DNA of 64,000 nt. Origin: Aridibaculum aurantiacum (GTDB taxonomy: Bacteria; Bacteroidota; Bacteroidia; Chitinophagales; Chitinophagaceae). The translations under genes and the position numbers were made by a program. Below are positions 27,686 to 37,363 of this stretch, piece after piece. The DNA is taken from NCBI RefSeq assembly GCF_017355875.1, contig NZ_JAFEWC010000001.1, positions 2,356,001 through 2,420,000 of the forward strand. The letters are read 5' to 3'. The notes beneath the pieces are model-generated. The model was given only the letters and a program-made list of their open reading frames with translations, did no database searches and was not told where the DNA came from. Position 1 is the first letter of the stretch. The number at the start of each line of letters is the position of its first letter.

Positions 27686-30328
27686 TTATAGATTTTCTGA
27701 ATTGTTTTCTTCTGTATTATCTTCTTGATTATCAGCAGCTTCATCAGCATTACCTACTATTTCTCCTTCGGCTGCCGCAGCTCCTTCTATTTTGTCAAGT
27801 GCTTCGTTCTCGGCATCTATGGAAGTTTCAGTAAGCACAATTGCTTCTTCCTGTTCTTGTATTTTGGAAATAGCTGCTATTTCATCTTTTTCATCAATAC
27901 GTATCAGTTTTACTCCTTGGGTAGCTCTACCTGCTTCACGTATATCAGCTATACTTGTTCTGATAGTTATTCCAGACTTACAAGTTATTACCAGGTCTTC
28001 TTTGCCGCTTACGTCCAAAATTCCTACCAAGCTACCTGTTTTGTCTGTAACACTTATGGTTTTAACACCTTTACCACCACGATTGGTGATCCGGTATTCA
28101 TCAACTGCTGTACGCTTTCCAAAACCTTTTTCACTAACTACTAAGATGGTTTTGCTGGTGTCGTCCTGATGGACACAAATCATACCAATTACTTCATCCT
28201 TTTCGTCTTCTACTTCTATACCGAAAACTCCGATCGCACCACGACCTGTAGGACGTACCTTTTCTTCAGGAAAACGGATGGCTCTACCGCTTTTAACCGC
28301 CATCATCACTTCACATTTACCATCAGTCAGGCGCGCTTCTATCAGTTGATCGCCTTCCATGATGTTGATGGCATTTACACCATTTGCACGTGGACGGCTG
28401 AATTCTTCTAACAGTGTCTTTTTGATGATACCACGTTTAGTGCAAAGCAGGATATAGTGGTTATTTATGTATTCCTTATCAGATAGATCTTTAATGTCGA
28501 TGATAGCACGCACCTTATCATCCTGCGGCAATTGCATCAGGTTTTGAATAGCACGCCCTTTACTGGTCTTATCCCCTTCCGGTATCTCGTACACCTTCAT
28601 CCAGAAACAACGTCCTTTTTCGGTGAAGAACATGAGCGTATGGTGGGTAGATGCTACAAAAAGATGTTCAACAAAGTCCTCTTCACGGGTGCGGCTTCCA
28701 ATGGAGCCACGGCCACCTCTTTTTTGCTGGCGGTACTCGTCAGAAGATGTTCTTTTAATGTATCCTAAATGTGAGATAGTGATCACAACATCCTCTTCCT
28801 CAATGAGATCTTCAATTCTCATCTCATTTGATAAGAATGAAATTTCACTTCTTCTCTTATCTCCAAACTTATCTTTTACCTCTTGCAGTTCAGTCTTTAT
28901 AAGGTCATAACGCAGCGCTTCACTACCTAATAATTCCTGTAAACGAGCTATCAATTGCATCAGGCTATCATATTCTTCTTTGATCTTTTCACGCTCCATG
29001 CCTGTCAGTCTCTGCAGTCGCAGTTCCAGGATAGCTTTAGCTTGAATTTCATCAATTCCCCAACCAGCATTCATCAAGCTTTCCCTTGCCTGGTCAGGTG
29101 TAGCAGATGCCCTGATAAGTCTTATCACCTCATCAAGATGATCAAGAGCAATGAGATAACCTTGTAAAATATGTGCTCTTTCCTGCGCCTTTCTCAGCTC
29201 GTACTGAGTACGGCGGATGACCACATCCATCCTGAAGTCAACGAACTCAACGATGAGTTCTTTCAGGTTCATCGTTTTAGGACGACCTTTCGTAAGTGCC
29301 ACATTGTTGATACCGTAGCTGGTCTGTAGTTCAGTAAACTTGTATAACTGGTTGATGATCACGTTGGCAACAGCATCGCGGCGAAGATCTACCACGATAC
29401 GGGTGCCTTCGCGCTTGTTACTTTCGTTGTTTACGTGGGCAATTCCTTCAATGGTTTTATCATTCACTAGCTGACCGATCTTATCAGTAAGCGCGTCACG
29501 GTTTACCTGGTAAGGTACCTCAGTGATCACGATCTGCTCACGTCCGCTGGCTTTGGTATCTACATGGCATTTTCCACGTACCACTACCCTTCCGCGGCCG
29601 GTCATCATTCCCTGCTTCACGCCTTCCATACCGTAGATGATACCGCCAGTAGGGAAATCCGGTGCTTTAACATGCACCATCAACTCTTCTATCGTAATCT
29701 CTTTATTATCAATGTAAGCCACACAACCATCTACTACTTCACTTAAGTTGTGAGGCAGCATATTGGTAGCCATACCAACCGCAATACCACTACTTCCGTT
29801 AACCAATAATTGTGGTATACGTGTGGGCAGCACCACAGGCTCCTGCAGGCTATCATCAAAGTTTAGCTGAAAATCAACAGTTTCTTTTTCAATATCATCG
29901 AGCATGCTTTCGGCAATGCGATGCAGGCGCACCTCGGTATAACGCATCGCCGCCGGTGGATCACCATCCTGGTTACCAAAGTTTCCCTGGCCGTCCACCA
30001 TGGTGTAGCGCATCGTCCAATCCTGCGCCATACGCACCAGCGTATCGTAAATTGATGAGTCTCCGTGTGGATGGTATTTACCCATTACCTCACCTACTAT
30101 ACGTGCTGATTTTTTATAAGCCCTGTTACTGAAGTTTCCGAGTTCGTTCATGGCGTACAAAACCCTGCGGTGTACAGGTTTGAAGCCATCACGGGCATCA
30201 GGTAAAGCCCTGCCTACAATCACCGACATTGAATAGTCGATGTAGGCGGTTTTCATTTGTTCTTCAATATTTACCTGGATGATCCGATCGTTGTCGTTTG
30301 TCTCAAGTGGTTTTATATTCTCTTCCAT
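27686..30328 (-). CDS. gyrA: DNA gyrase subunit A
   Basis: Breaks and rejoins DNA in the gyrase that introduces negative supercoils. The quinolone-determining stretch [18 protein letters not shown] has Ser91 and Asp95, matching E. coli Ser83 and Asp87, so it is of the sensitive type at these sites. The catalytic Tyr130 lies in [10 protein letters not shown]. The C-terminal pinwheel contains a GyrA box in the form QKRGGRG, which supports gyrase rather than topoisomerase IV. An acidic Glu/Asn-rich tail ends the 880-residue chain. The -7 box is at 30400-30393. Confidence 0.97.
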   Translation of the reverse strand: MEENIKPLETNDNDRIIQVNIEEQMKTAYIDYSMSVIVGRALPDARDGFKPVHRRVLYAMNELGNFSNRAYKKSARIVGEVMGKYHPHGDSSIYDTLVRMAQDWTMRYTMVDGQGNFGNQDGDPPAAMRYTEVRLHRIAESMLDDIEKETVDFQLNFDDSLQEPVVLPTRIPQLLVNGSSGIAVGMATNMLPHNLSEVVDGCVAYIDNKEITIEELMVHVKAPDFPTGGIIYGMEGVKQGMMTGRGRVVVRGKCHVDTKASGREQIVITEVPYQVNRDALTDKIGQLVNDKTIEGIAHVNNESNKREGTRIVVDLRRDAVANVIINQLYKFTELQTSYGINNVALTKGRPKTMNLKELIVEFVDFRMDVVIRRTQYELRKAQERAHILQGYLIALDHLDEVIRLIRASATPDQARESLMNAGWGIDEIQAKAILELRLQRLTGMEREKIKEEYDSLMQLIARLQELLGSEALRYDLIKTELQEVKDKFGDKRRSEISFLSNEMRIEDLIEEEDVVITISHLGYIKRTSSDEYRQQKRGGRGSIGSRTREEDFVEHLFVASTHHTLMFFTEKGRCFWMKVYEIPEGDKTSKGRAIQNLMQLPQDDKVRAIIDIKDLSDKEYINNHYILLCTKRGIIKKTLLEEFSRPRANGVNAINIMEGDQLIEARLTDGKCEVMMAVKSGRAIRFPEEKVRPTGRGAIGVFGIEVEDEKDEVIGMICVHQDDTSKTILVVSEKGFGKRTAVDEYRITNRGGKGVKTISVTDKTGSLVGILDVSGKEDLVITCKSGITIRTSIADIREAGRATQGVKLIRIDEKDEIAAISKIQEQEEAIVLTETSIDAENEALDKIEGAAAAEGEIVGNADEAADNQEDNTEENNSENL

Positions 30329-30392
30329 GTACTTTTTTAGTAACCTCTTTGGGTTGAAATTTCCAGTGAATACCTACTATAAAGAAGGTGGG

Positions 30393-30400
30393 CAAATGTA
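30393..30400 (-). promoter_or_regulatory. Bacteroidota -7 box TACATTTG for gyrA
   Basis: Matches TAnnTTTG and is followed by CCCACC; 64 bases before ATG 30328. Confidence 0.6.
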
Positions 30401-30673
30401 CACCCTTTGCCGCACATTTCAGGCTGTGAAACGTCTGATTTTATAGCGGTTATACCAAATGTTCTGGTAAATTTCTATGCATCAAAAGTGGCGGCTTCTT
30501 CATTGAAAAATCAGGATAATGATCATGCTGTAGAGCGAAATTTGCTGATATAAAATTGTCCGAACAGGCTGTTGGAGTTTCACGCAACAAAGAAGAATGA
30601 TCAACAATGAGTTATCGTGCATTGGGACAAAGAATAGATACATTTTGGTCAGCTTTTACTTCATCCTCAACTG

Positions 30674-30681
30674 TATCTTTG
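30674..30681 (+). promoter_or_regulatory. Bacteroidota -7 box TATCTTTG for aspartate kinase
   Basis: Exact TAnnTTTG followed by CCGCC, 29 bases before ATG 30711. Confidence 0.7.
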
Positions 30682-30710
30682 CCGCCATCTAAAGTTTCAA
30701 CTTATTCAAT

Positions 30711-31967
30711 ATGCAGGTTTTTAAGTTTGGCGGGGCAAGTGTAAATAGCGTAGAAAGGATCCAGAACATTCCAAACATCATTCTTCCGTACCAGGGGCAG
30801 TCGTTGGTAGTAATTATTTCGGCAATGGGCAAAACAACCAATGCACTTGAAAAAGTAGCCGAAGCTTTTTTTGCGGGTAAAAAAGAAGAAGCGCTAAATC
30901 TTTTTGAAGCTATAAAACAAAGCCATCTTACTACTGCCAAATACCTGCTAGTAACCACGTACAACCAAACCTTGGAGGAACTGGTTAACTTTTTTACTGA
31001 AGTGGAGTGGTTGCTGCATGATAATCCAGTGCAGGAATTTGATTACTACTACGACCAGATTGTTTGTGTGGGAGAACTGTTGAGCACTTGCATCGTGAGT
31101 GCTTATTTGAATGAAAAAGGTGTAGCTAACCAATGGCTGGATGTAAGAGATATTCTCAGAACAGATGATACGTTTAGAGATGCCAATATAGATTGGAATG
31201 TAACGAAGCAGAACCTTTATAATTCTCCTATAAAAGATAATGGCAAGATCTATATCACCCAGGGCTTTATCGGATCAACTGATGAGAATGAAAGCACAAC
31301 ACTAGGTCGCGAAGGAAGTGATTATACTGCTGCCATTTTTGCTAACCTTTTAAATGCTGAAAACCTGACTATCTGGAAAGATGTGGCTGGGGTAATGAGT
31401 GCAGATCCGAAAGAATTTCCCGAGGCTAGTTTTTTAGCCGAACTAAATTTCAATGAAACCATTGAAATGGCTTTTTATGGCGCACAGGTGATCCACCCAA
31501 AAACCATAAAGCCGCTACAGAACAAGAACATTCCGCTGCATGTCCGCTCGTTTATCAATCCATTAGAAGCAGGCACTACAGTAAGTGGTAAGGCTGTAAA
31601 AGGTCTTCCGCCGGTTATTGTGGTAAAAAAGAACCAGGCAATTCTTCACCTGCACAGCCAGGATTTTTCTTTCGTTGGCGAACAACCTATGAGCCTGCTT
31701 TACAAAATCTTTGGTGAAGTAAAAGTGCGGCCGAACCTGATCCAGACAGGTGCTATTAACGTTTTGTTATGTGTAGATGATCATGAAGAAAAGATCAGCA
31801 ACCTGGCCGCCGCTGCCAGCGAATGTTTTGATGTGCAGGTTGAAAAAGGCTTGTCACTGCTTACCATCCGCCACTATACGCCAGAAGTTTTAGATAGCAT
31901 GACAGCTAACGCTGATATTGTTCTTATTCAAAAAACCCAGGAAACAGTGCAGGTACTTTATCGCTAA
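30711..31967 (+). CDS. lysC: Aspartate kinase (monofunctional)
   Basis: First step of the aspartate family: L-aspartate to aspartyl phosphate, leading to lysine, threonine and methionine. The nucleotide/aspartate site opens with VFKFGGASV; TLGREGSDYTAAIFANLL is the family signature, and VMSADPKEFPEA is the nucleotide-binding segment. A C-terminal region (about 305-418) corresponds to ACT domains. There is no homoserine dehydrogenase part, so the enzyme is monofunctional. Its stop codon abuts that of the M61 peptidase on the other strand. The symbol lysC is by function; allosteric type is not proven. Confidence 0.93.
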   Translation: MQVFKFGGASVNSVERIQNIPNIILPYQGQSLVVIISAMGKTTNALEKVAEAFFAGKKEEALNLFEAIKQSHLTTAKYLLVTTYNQTLEELVNFFTEVEWLLHDNPVQEFDYYYDQIVCVGELLSTCIVSAYLNEKGVANQWLDVRDILRTDDTFRDANIDWNVTKQNLYNSPIKDNGKIYITQGFIGSTDENESTTLGREGSDYTAAIFANLLNAENLTIWKDVAGVMSADPKEFPEASFLAELNFNETIEMAFYGAQVIHPKTIKPLQNKNIPLHVRSFINPLEAGTTVSGKAVKGLPPVIVVKKNQAILHLHSQDFSFVGEQPMSLLYKIFGEVKVRPNLIQTGAINVLLCVDDHEEKISNLAAAASECFDVQVEKGLSLLTIRHYTPEVLDSMTANADIVLIQKTQETVQVLYR

Positions 31968-33797
31968 TTAACTACGTCCAACAATTTTTTCCAGCATCCT
32001 TTTCTGCTCAGTAGTAGGATTATCAACAGGGCCAACATAGTCCTGTTCGTTCTTGTAACCTTTGTACAGGTCGCCTTTCAATTCTGTCTCTACACCATTT
32101 CTTATAACCGTAAGCGTAAGCGTTGGTATGGTACTATTGGAACGGAAGTATTTCTCCCACACCTCTTCCAGGTTTTTTTCCGTTACCTCTATTCCATTTA
32201 TTTTATAGAAAACATCATTGTTCTTGATAGCAAGCGCATTCTCTCCGCTACCGGTAGTAAATAAAAATTTATTATTTACATCATCATACTTCAGGCCTAG
32301 TTGGGTGGAGATAAAATATCCATTCACCTGCTTTTCTTGCGCAAATTCATAGCCCATCTTGTCCATGTATTCGTTTATCGGCAATGGCTTTGCACCTTCT
32401 ATATAATCTGCAATAAAACCACGCACAGCAGGATGAGAGGCAGCAATGAAATCATCAAAAAAGGTTTCATCATCAAAAGGCTTTTCAGGGCCGAACTTTT
32501 TTGATAAAGAAAGCACCACATCCTTTAGGTCCTTCTTGTGATCTGTCTTTTCACGAATAAAAAGATCAAGTGCTAAACCAAGTAATGCGCCTTTGTTGTA
32601 TACACTTTCATACTTCGACTTGTACTGGTCTGTCAGCACGTTCTTGCTCATCTCAGTCATCGAAAAATCCCAATGCTCCTTAGCCTGGCCAATTTTGCTG
32701 CGCATGTTCTTAAAGAATTCTTCTTCCGAGATGATTCCATGCTGCAACTGAACCAGGTGTGCAAAATATTCAGTAACACCCTCGTATAACCAAAGGTGCT
32801 TCGACATCTTTGGATTTACATAATCAAAATCATGGATCTCTTTGCTGTGCAGGTTCAGCGGTGTAAGTATGTGTAGAAACTCATGGCTGGAAACCTCGTT
32901 TACCAGCGACTTCAATTGGCTTTCCAGCGGAACTTCAGGTAAATAGTAAAGCGAAGAATAGTTGTGCTCCAGTGCGCCATATCCGCCACCATTGTTCTTG
33001 CGCGCCATAGACGTAGCCGGGTCATCAAAGTAATAAAGGAACTGGTAAGAAGCAACGGGTAAGCCATTGAAAAATTTAGCCAAAGCACTGGCCATTGGTT
33101 TTAGCCAACCTGCTATTTGCTCACTTTTTACTTTACCTGTAGCAGAATACACACTGATGTTGATTTTTGTGGTACCAGCAAGAAAAGATGTTGTATCAGG
33201 CTTGGCATAAACAATCGGGTTGTCAGCCAGGAAAACATAATCCTTTGCATACAAAACATCTTTGGTTGGTGTTCTGTCAACCTTCATGTTGGTGGCACCA
33301 TACATATCCTCTGGCTTATTTATCACCAGCTTTATAGGCAGCATTTTGTAACCTTCCAGGTAACCAAAGAAGGCATGATTATTCAGCACGAAATTTTTAC
33401 CTGCTTCTATATTGGTACCACCCGGCTGGAAAACAAAGTTTGGATGCATTTCATCCCAGGTATCATCTACTTTATAAGTGATCTTTTTTAGCTCATTGGC
33501 TGAAGCGATCTCATATTGGTTGGGGTTCAGCTTTTTTACTTTTAGCTTTTTCCCAGCATTATCGTATGCTGTAAACTCGGTGATAAAACGACCAAAATCT
33601 TTTTGAGAATAGGAACCCGGAATAGCCTTGGGAAATGAATAGATGATCGTTTTTTCTTTGACTGGTGGCGTGTGAAGTTCGATTGCCACCTGGTCTTTTT
33701 TTACGTTCACCAGGTCGGCGTGATAGGTATATTCGTTTTGTGCACTTGCAAAAACAGGAAAAAAAATAAAAGCCGCCAGCTTCAGAAAATCTTTCAT
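31968..33797 (-). CDS. Exported M61-family metallopeptidase with PDZ domain
   Basis: A glycyl-aminopeptidase-type protein. The signal peptide is KDFLKLAAFIFFPVFASAQ. The M61 N-terminal domain covers about 25-190; the zinc motif HEFLH lies near 305, and the downstream Glu ligand sits in LYEGVTEYFAH. A PDZ domain (about 490-590) carries LGLKYDDVN and VFYKINGIEVTEKNLEEVWEKY. It should be periplasmic and cleave peptides with N-terminal Gly/Ala, though that specificity is a family-level statement. A hairpin sits 15 bases upstream of its ATG, separating it from the transpeptidase gene. Confidence 0.93.
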   Translation of the reverse strand: MKDFLKLAAFIFFPVFASAQNEYTYHADLVNVKKDQVAIELHTPPVKEKTIIYSFPKAIPGSYSQKDFGRFITEFTAYDNAGKKLKVKKLNPNQYEIASANELKKITYKVDDTWDEMHPNFVFQPGGTNIEAGKNFVLNNHAFFGYLEGYKMLPIKLVINKPEDMYGATNMKVDRTPTKDVLYAKDYVFLADNPIVYAKPDTTSFLAGTTKINISVYSATGKVKSEQIAGWLKPMASALAKFFNGLPVASYQFLYYFDDPATSMARKNNGGGYGALEHNYSSLYYLPEVPLESQLKSLVNEVSSHEFLHILTPLNLHSKEIHDFDYVNPKMSKHLWLYEGVTEYFAHLVQLQHGIISEEEFFKNMRSKIGQAKEHWDFSMTEMSKNVLTDQYKSKYESVYNKGALLGLALDLFIREKTDHKKDLKDVVLSLSKKFGPEKPFDDETFFDDFIAASHPAVRGFIADYIEGAKPLPINEYMDKMGYEFAQEKQVNGYFISTQLGLKYDDVNNKFLFTTGSGENALAIKNNDVFYKINGIEVTEKNLEEVWEKYFRSNSTIPTLTLTVIRNGVETELKGDLYKGYKNEQDYVGPVDNPTTEQKRMLEKIVGRS

Positions 33798-33811
33798 AAG
33801 GCATTATATGA

Positions 33812-33839
33812 AAGCAGAGAACACGCTGGTTCTCTGCTT
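33812..33839 (-). terminator. Perfect 11-bp hairpin between the transpeptidase and M61 genes
   Basis: 33812-33822 pairs exactly with 33829-33839 around a 6-base loop. The T run on the minus side is short (TTTCATATAA), so it may be a weak terminator or a leader structure 15 bases before the M61 ATG. Confidence 0.45.
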
Positions 33840-33912
33840 GATGTTATTTTCAATAAATATAGATACAATCAACATTCGACGACCATATCCCTTCCTGAAA
33901 TTATTTTGACGG

Positions 33913-34665
33913 TTACATCACCAGGTAATCACCGTTTTTGTTGATACAGATCAATGGCAGTTTCTTGTTCTCTTCAAAATAATCGAAGACTTCTTTGATC
34001 TTGATAGCAAATTTCTGAAGGTCCTTATCGTCCTTGGTCGCCTTAGCCAGGTACTCCAGGCTTTTTTTATTGTTGTATCGGATCGGGAAAATATGTACCG
34101 GAATAAAATCCTGTCCATGTGTTTTGGCATGAGCGGCCAGTACATACAATTCCTCTATCTGCGGGTTCTGTATAGGAATACATCCTACAGTGATACAATT
34201 ACCGTGTATGTATATTTCTCCACCGGGTCTGGCTGAGTCGCTCAGTACGCGATCTGACGGATTAGGATAATTGATACCTAATGAAAGATGGTAATTGCTT
34301 TTGGGATTGAACTCGTTGATATAGTAAAACCCTTCAGGCACCTGGTAGTCACCTTCCATACGCTTAGGTCCCATTCCACCAGCCAATGCGCAAACTTTAT
34401 AAGTCTTGAAAAGCTTGAATGGCTCGTCGCTTGCATTACGCACCCACACTTCCAACTGGCTATCGTATTTAAAACTGCGGATGTACATCTGCTTTGCCGG
34501 CCATCTAAGGCCTTGCGCTGCAAATTCATTTTTCAGCATTTCTTCCTTACCACGCAATGCCGAAGCTACACGCGGGTAAGTTCTTTGAAAATCTATGAAT
34601 GAAGGCTGTGCATGCGCAACAAAACCAGCAACAAGGAAAATGACCAGGAGGCGAAATTCTTTCAT
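33913..34665 (-). CDS. L,D-transpeptidase (YkuD-like), exported
   Basis: A 250-residue wall enzyme that forms L,D cross-links or attaches proteins to peptidoglycan. The signal peptide is KEFRLLVIFLVAGFVAHAQ. The catalytic signature HGNCITVGCIPI has the His and the nucleophile Cys in the HGxxxTxGC pattern. The domain is preceded by GINYPNPSD and EIYIHG. A start at ATG 34665 fits a -7 box only 6 bases upstream; the in-frame position 34674 would overlap that box. A C-terminal helical part (about 180-250) follows the catalytic domain. Confidence 0.9.
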   Translation of the reverse strand: MKEFRLLVIFLVAGFVAHAQPSFIDFQRTYPRVASALRGKEEMLKNEFAAQGLRWPAKQMYIRSFKYDSQLEVWVRNASDEPFKLFKTYKVCALAGGMGPKRMEGDYQVPEGFYYINEFNPKSNYHLSLGINYPNPSDRVLSDSARPGGEIYIHGNCITVGCIPIQNPQIEELYVLAAHAKTHGQDFIPVHIFPIRYNNKKSLEYLAKATKDDKDLQKFAIKIKEVFDYFEENKKLPLICINKNGDYLVM

Positions 34666-34671
34666 GGTAAC

Positions 34672-34679
34672 CAAAACTA
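34672..34679 (-). promoter_or_regulatory. Bacteroidota -7 box TAGTTTTG for the L,D-transpeptidase
   Basis: Matches TAnnTTTG and ends 6 bases before ATG 34665, so the transcript is probably leaderless. Confidence 0.5.
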
Positions 34680-34750
34680 ATTGATACGTTTTCTACACGT
34701 AAAAATTTATAGTTAAAGTATAATTGCTGTGGATTAAATTGTAGTTAAGG

Positions 34751-35881
34751 CTACAGATTTCCACGAGCATCCTGTTCTCTTTCCAGGGCTTCAAACAATG
34801 CTTTGAAATTTCCTTTACCAAAACTCTTTGCGCCCTTTCTTTGAATGATCTCGAAGAACAACGTTGGCCTGTCTTCTACAGGTTTAGTAAATATCTGCAA
34901 CAAGTATCCTTCATCGTCGCGATCAATAAGTATCCCCAGGTTCTGAAGAGGCTGCAGATCTTCGTCTATCTTACCCACACGATCCAATACTGTTTGATAA
35001 TAAGATTCAGGAATTGACAAAAATTCCACTCCTCTACGTTGTAGTTCACTTACTGTTTCTATAATATTATTGGTGGCAATAGCTACGTGTTGTACACCTT
35101 CGCCATTGTAAAAGTCCAAGTATTCTTCTACCTGCGACTTCTTTTTACCTTCCGCTGGTTCATTGATTGGAAACTTGACAAAGCCATTTCCATTGCTCAT
35201 AACCTTACTCATCAGGGCAGAATATTCAGTAGAAATATCATTGTCATCGAAAGTAAGGATGTTGCGGAAGCCCATTACATCTTCATAGAACTTCACCCAG
35301 GGATTCATCTGGTTCCAGCCAACATTGCCTACGCAATGATCTACATATAAAAGACCTGTTTCAGTTGGATTATAGCTACTCTCCCATTTGCGGTAGCCAG
35401 GCATAAATACGCCATTGTAGTTTTTGCGCTCTACAAATAGGTGAACAGTGTCGCCATAGGTGTGAATGCCACTTAATACAACTTCACCATTGTCATCAGA
35501 AAGTTTAGTTGGCTCTAAATAAGGTTTACCACCACGCTTTGTGGTTTGCTCATAAGCATCGGTAGCATCATCCACTCTTAGAGCCAGCACTTTTACTCCG
35601 TCTCCATGTTTATAGATATGATCTGCAATAGGATTGTTGGGACGAAGCGGAGTAGTAAGCACAAACGTCAGCTTGTTCTGGCGAATTACATAACTAGCCT
35701 TGTCCTTTACGCCTGTTTCAGGGCCGGCATAGGCGAGGCTTTGGAAACCAAAAGCTGTTTTATAAAAATGAGCTGCCTGCTTGGCGTTGCCTACATAAAA
35801 CTCTACATAATCGGTGCCTTGCAGCGGAAGAAAATCAGTTTGTGTATCAGCGGAAATATTAGTAGCAATTAGCGTATCCAT
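34751..35881 (-). CDS. hppD: 4-hydroxyphenylpyruvate dioxygenase
   Basis: Fe(II) enzyme that turns 4-hydroxyphenylpyruvate into homogentisate in tyrosine breakdown. From ATG 35881 the chain is 376 residues, the usual length; an earlier in-frame start at 35926 adds 15 unlikely residues. The 2-His-1-carboxylate iron triad is visible: H182 in DHCVGN, H265 in VQHVAIATNN and E344 in FFEIIQRKG. The C-terminal GKGNFKALFEALEREQ is the family end motif. No homogentisate dioxygenase is next to it, so the rest of the pathway must be elsewhere. Confidence 0.97.
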   Translation of the reverse strand: MDTLIATNISADTQTDFLPLQGTDYVEFYVGNAKQAAHFYKTAFGFQSLAYAGPETGVKDKASYVIRQNKLTFVLTTPLRPNNPIADHIYKHGDGVKVLALRVDDATDAYEQTTKRGGKPYLEPTKLSDDNGEVVLSGIHTYGDTVHLFVERKNYNGVFMPGYRKWESSYNPTETGLLYVDHCVGNVGWNQMNPWVKFYEDVMGFRNILTFDDNDISTEYSALMSKVMSNGNGFVKFPINEPAEGKKKSQVEEYLDFYNGEGVQHVAIATNNIIETVSELQRRGVEFLSIPESYYQTVLDRVGKIDEDLQPLQNLGILIDRDDEGYLLQIFTKPVEDRPTLFFEIIQRKGAKSFGKGNFKALFEALEREQDARGNL

Positions 35882-36053
35882 ATTGATAAGTTTTAGGAAG
35901 TAAAGAAGAAGAGCCTGGAAGCTCAAAATAAGTAGGTACTAAGAAAGGCCGCTCAGCGAATCCATAGCTAGCGTACTCATCAATAAGTGGTATAAGGCTT
36001 TCAACCGCATTGGCTTCAAAGTTAAAAAATTTCGGCTTCAAAAGCTGAGGTGG

Positions 36054-36061
36054 TATCTTCG
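36054..36061 (+). promoter_or_regulatory. -7 box variant TATCTTCG for purK
   Basis: Same position and context as the other boxes, with TTCG in place of TTTG; 17 bases before ATG 36079. Confidence 0.45.
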
Positions 36062-36078
36062 CACCCAATTTTAAAACT

Positions 36079-37206
36079 ATGAAGGCAGGCATTTTAGGAG
36101 GTGGGCAATTAGGCAGAATGCTTTTACAGGCTGCTATAAATTACCCTGTAGAAACATATGTATTAGAGAACGATCCTGCCTGCCCTGCAGCTCATCTTTG
36201 CCATCACTTTGTATTGGGCGACATACGTGATTTTGATGCAGTCTACAATTTCGGAAAAGAGCTCGATGTCATCACAATAGAAATAGAAGCGGTAAATGTG
36301 GATGCGCTGGAGAAGTTGGAAAGCGAGGGGGTAAAAGTTTATCCCAAACCTTCTGCTATTCGTGTCATCAATAATAAGATCCTGCAAAAGGAATTTTATT
36401 ACAGTCATGGTATTCCTTCCCCTGAATTTGTGACCACGCAAAATGCTGAAGGTCTGAAAGACTACTTAAACTTTTTGCCTGCAGTTCATAAACTAGCTTC
36501 TGGCGGATATGATGGACGTGGCGTGCAAATGCTGGTAACAGAAAAAGATTTAGATAAAGCGTTTGATGGCCCGGCCGTGCTTGAAAAACGCGTAAACATT
36601 AAGCAAGAAATTGCCATCATAGTAGCTATGAACGATAAAGGCGAGACTGCTATATATCCGCCTGCAGAAATGTTGTTTGATCCATTGCTAAACCAGCTGG
36701 ATTTCCAGATAAGCCCTGCATTGGTACCCGATAAAGTTTTATGGAAAGCAGAAGCCTTCGCACTTAAAGTGATCATGCAGCTGAATAGCCCGGGACTTTT
36801 TGCAGTAGAAATGTTTGTTGATAATAATGATGAGGTGTGGGTGAACGAAACAGCGCCACGTGTTCACAACAGCGGTCACCATACAATAGAAGGTAATTAT
36901 AGCAGCCAGTTTGATATGCTGTGGCGCGTATTACTGCATTATCCTCTTGGTCATACCGATGCTATACAATCTTCAGCTATAGTAAATGTGGTAGGTGCAG
37001 AAGGACATAAAGGTCTTGCTCATTACGAAGGACTGAATGAAGTACTAAAGTTGGATAATGTATTCGTGCATTTATACGGGAAAAAAGAAACCAAACCAGG
37101 AAGGAAGATGGGGCATGTAACCATCCTGAGCAACGACCGACAGGAACTCATTCACCAGGCCAACAGGATAAAGCATGTACTGAAGGTGGTGGCGAAGGGG
37201 GGATAA
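36079..37206 (+). CDS. purK: 5-(carboxyamino)imidazole ribonucleotide synthase
   Basis: ATP-grasp enzyme of purine synthesis that carboxylates AIR on N5. The N-terminal motif GILGGGQLGRMLLQAA and the ATP-grasp stretch LASGGYDGRGVQMLV are visible; NETAPRVHNSGHHTIEG is the family signature at the metal site. The 375-residue length fits. purE follows after 157 bases of low-complexity DNA on the same strand, and the two act in sequence. Confidence 0.96.
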   Translation: MKAGILGGGQLGRMLLQAAINYPVETYVLENDPACPAAHLCHHFVLGDIRDFDAVYNFGKELDVITIEIEAVNVDALEKLESEGVKVYPKPSAIRVINNKILQKEFYYSHGIPSPEFVTTQNAEGLKDYLNFLPAVHKLASGGYDGRGVQMLVTEKDLDKAFDGPAVLEKRVNIKQEIAIIVAMNDKGETAIYPPAEMLFDPLLNQLDFQISPALVPDKVLWKAEAFALKVIMQLNSPGLFAVEMFVDNNDEVWVNETAPRVHNSGHHTIEGNYSSQFDMLWRVLLHYPLGHTDAIQSSAIVNVVGAEGHKGLAHYEGLNEVLKLDNVFVHLYGKKETKPGRKMGHVTILSNDRQELIHQANRIKHVLKVVAKGG

Positions 37207-37350
37207 AGAAGTTTAAGGTTTAAAGTTTTAAGTTAGAAGTTGGAGGTTGGAGGTTTTGAAGAACTTCGGATGAACGATGTAAACCATAAACATCAAACAA
37301 TAAAAATTAAACATCAAACACCTAACCTTAAACATCAAACATCAAACATA
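37207..37350. repeat. Low-complexity repeat island between purK and purE
   Basis: Four copies of AAACATCAAAC start at 37288, 37309, 37330 and 37337. The left part is the complementary type: GTTTAAGGT at 37211-37219 is the exact reverse complement of ACCTTAAAC at 37325-37333, so the island can fold on itself. A related island lies at 45362-45480. Confidence 0.75.
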
Positions 37351-37363
37351 AGACAACAAAACA

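Larger units (their letters stand above)
30329..30710. other. Divergent promoter region between gyrA and aspartate kinase
   Basis: No gene seen in these 382 bases. It holds the gyrA box on the minus strand and the aspartate-kinase box on the plus strand, 273 bases apart. The stretch between shows no repeat or hairpin I can support. Confidence 0.6.

Noticed and set aside
37207-37350. CRISPR-like array in the purK-purE gap
   Set aside because: The repeated unit is only 11 bases with irregular, sometimes overlapping spacing and no unique spacers; there are no cas genes.
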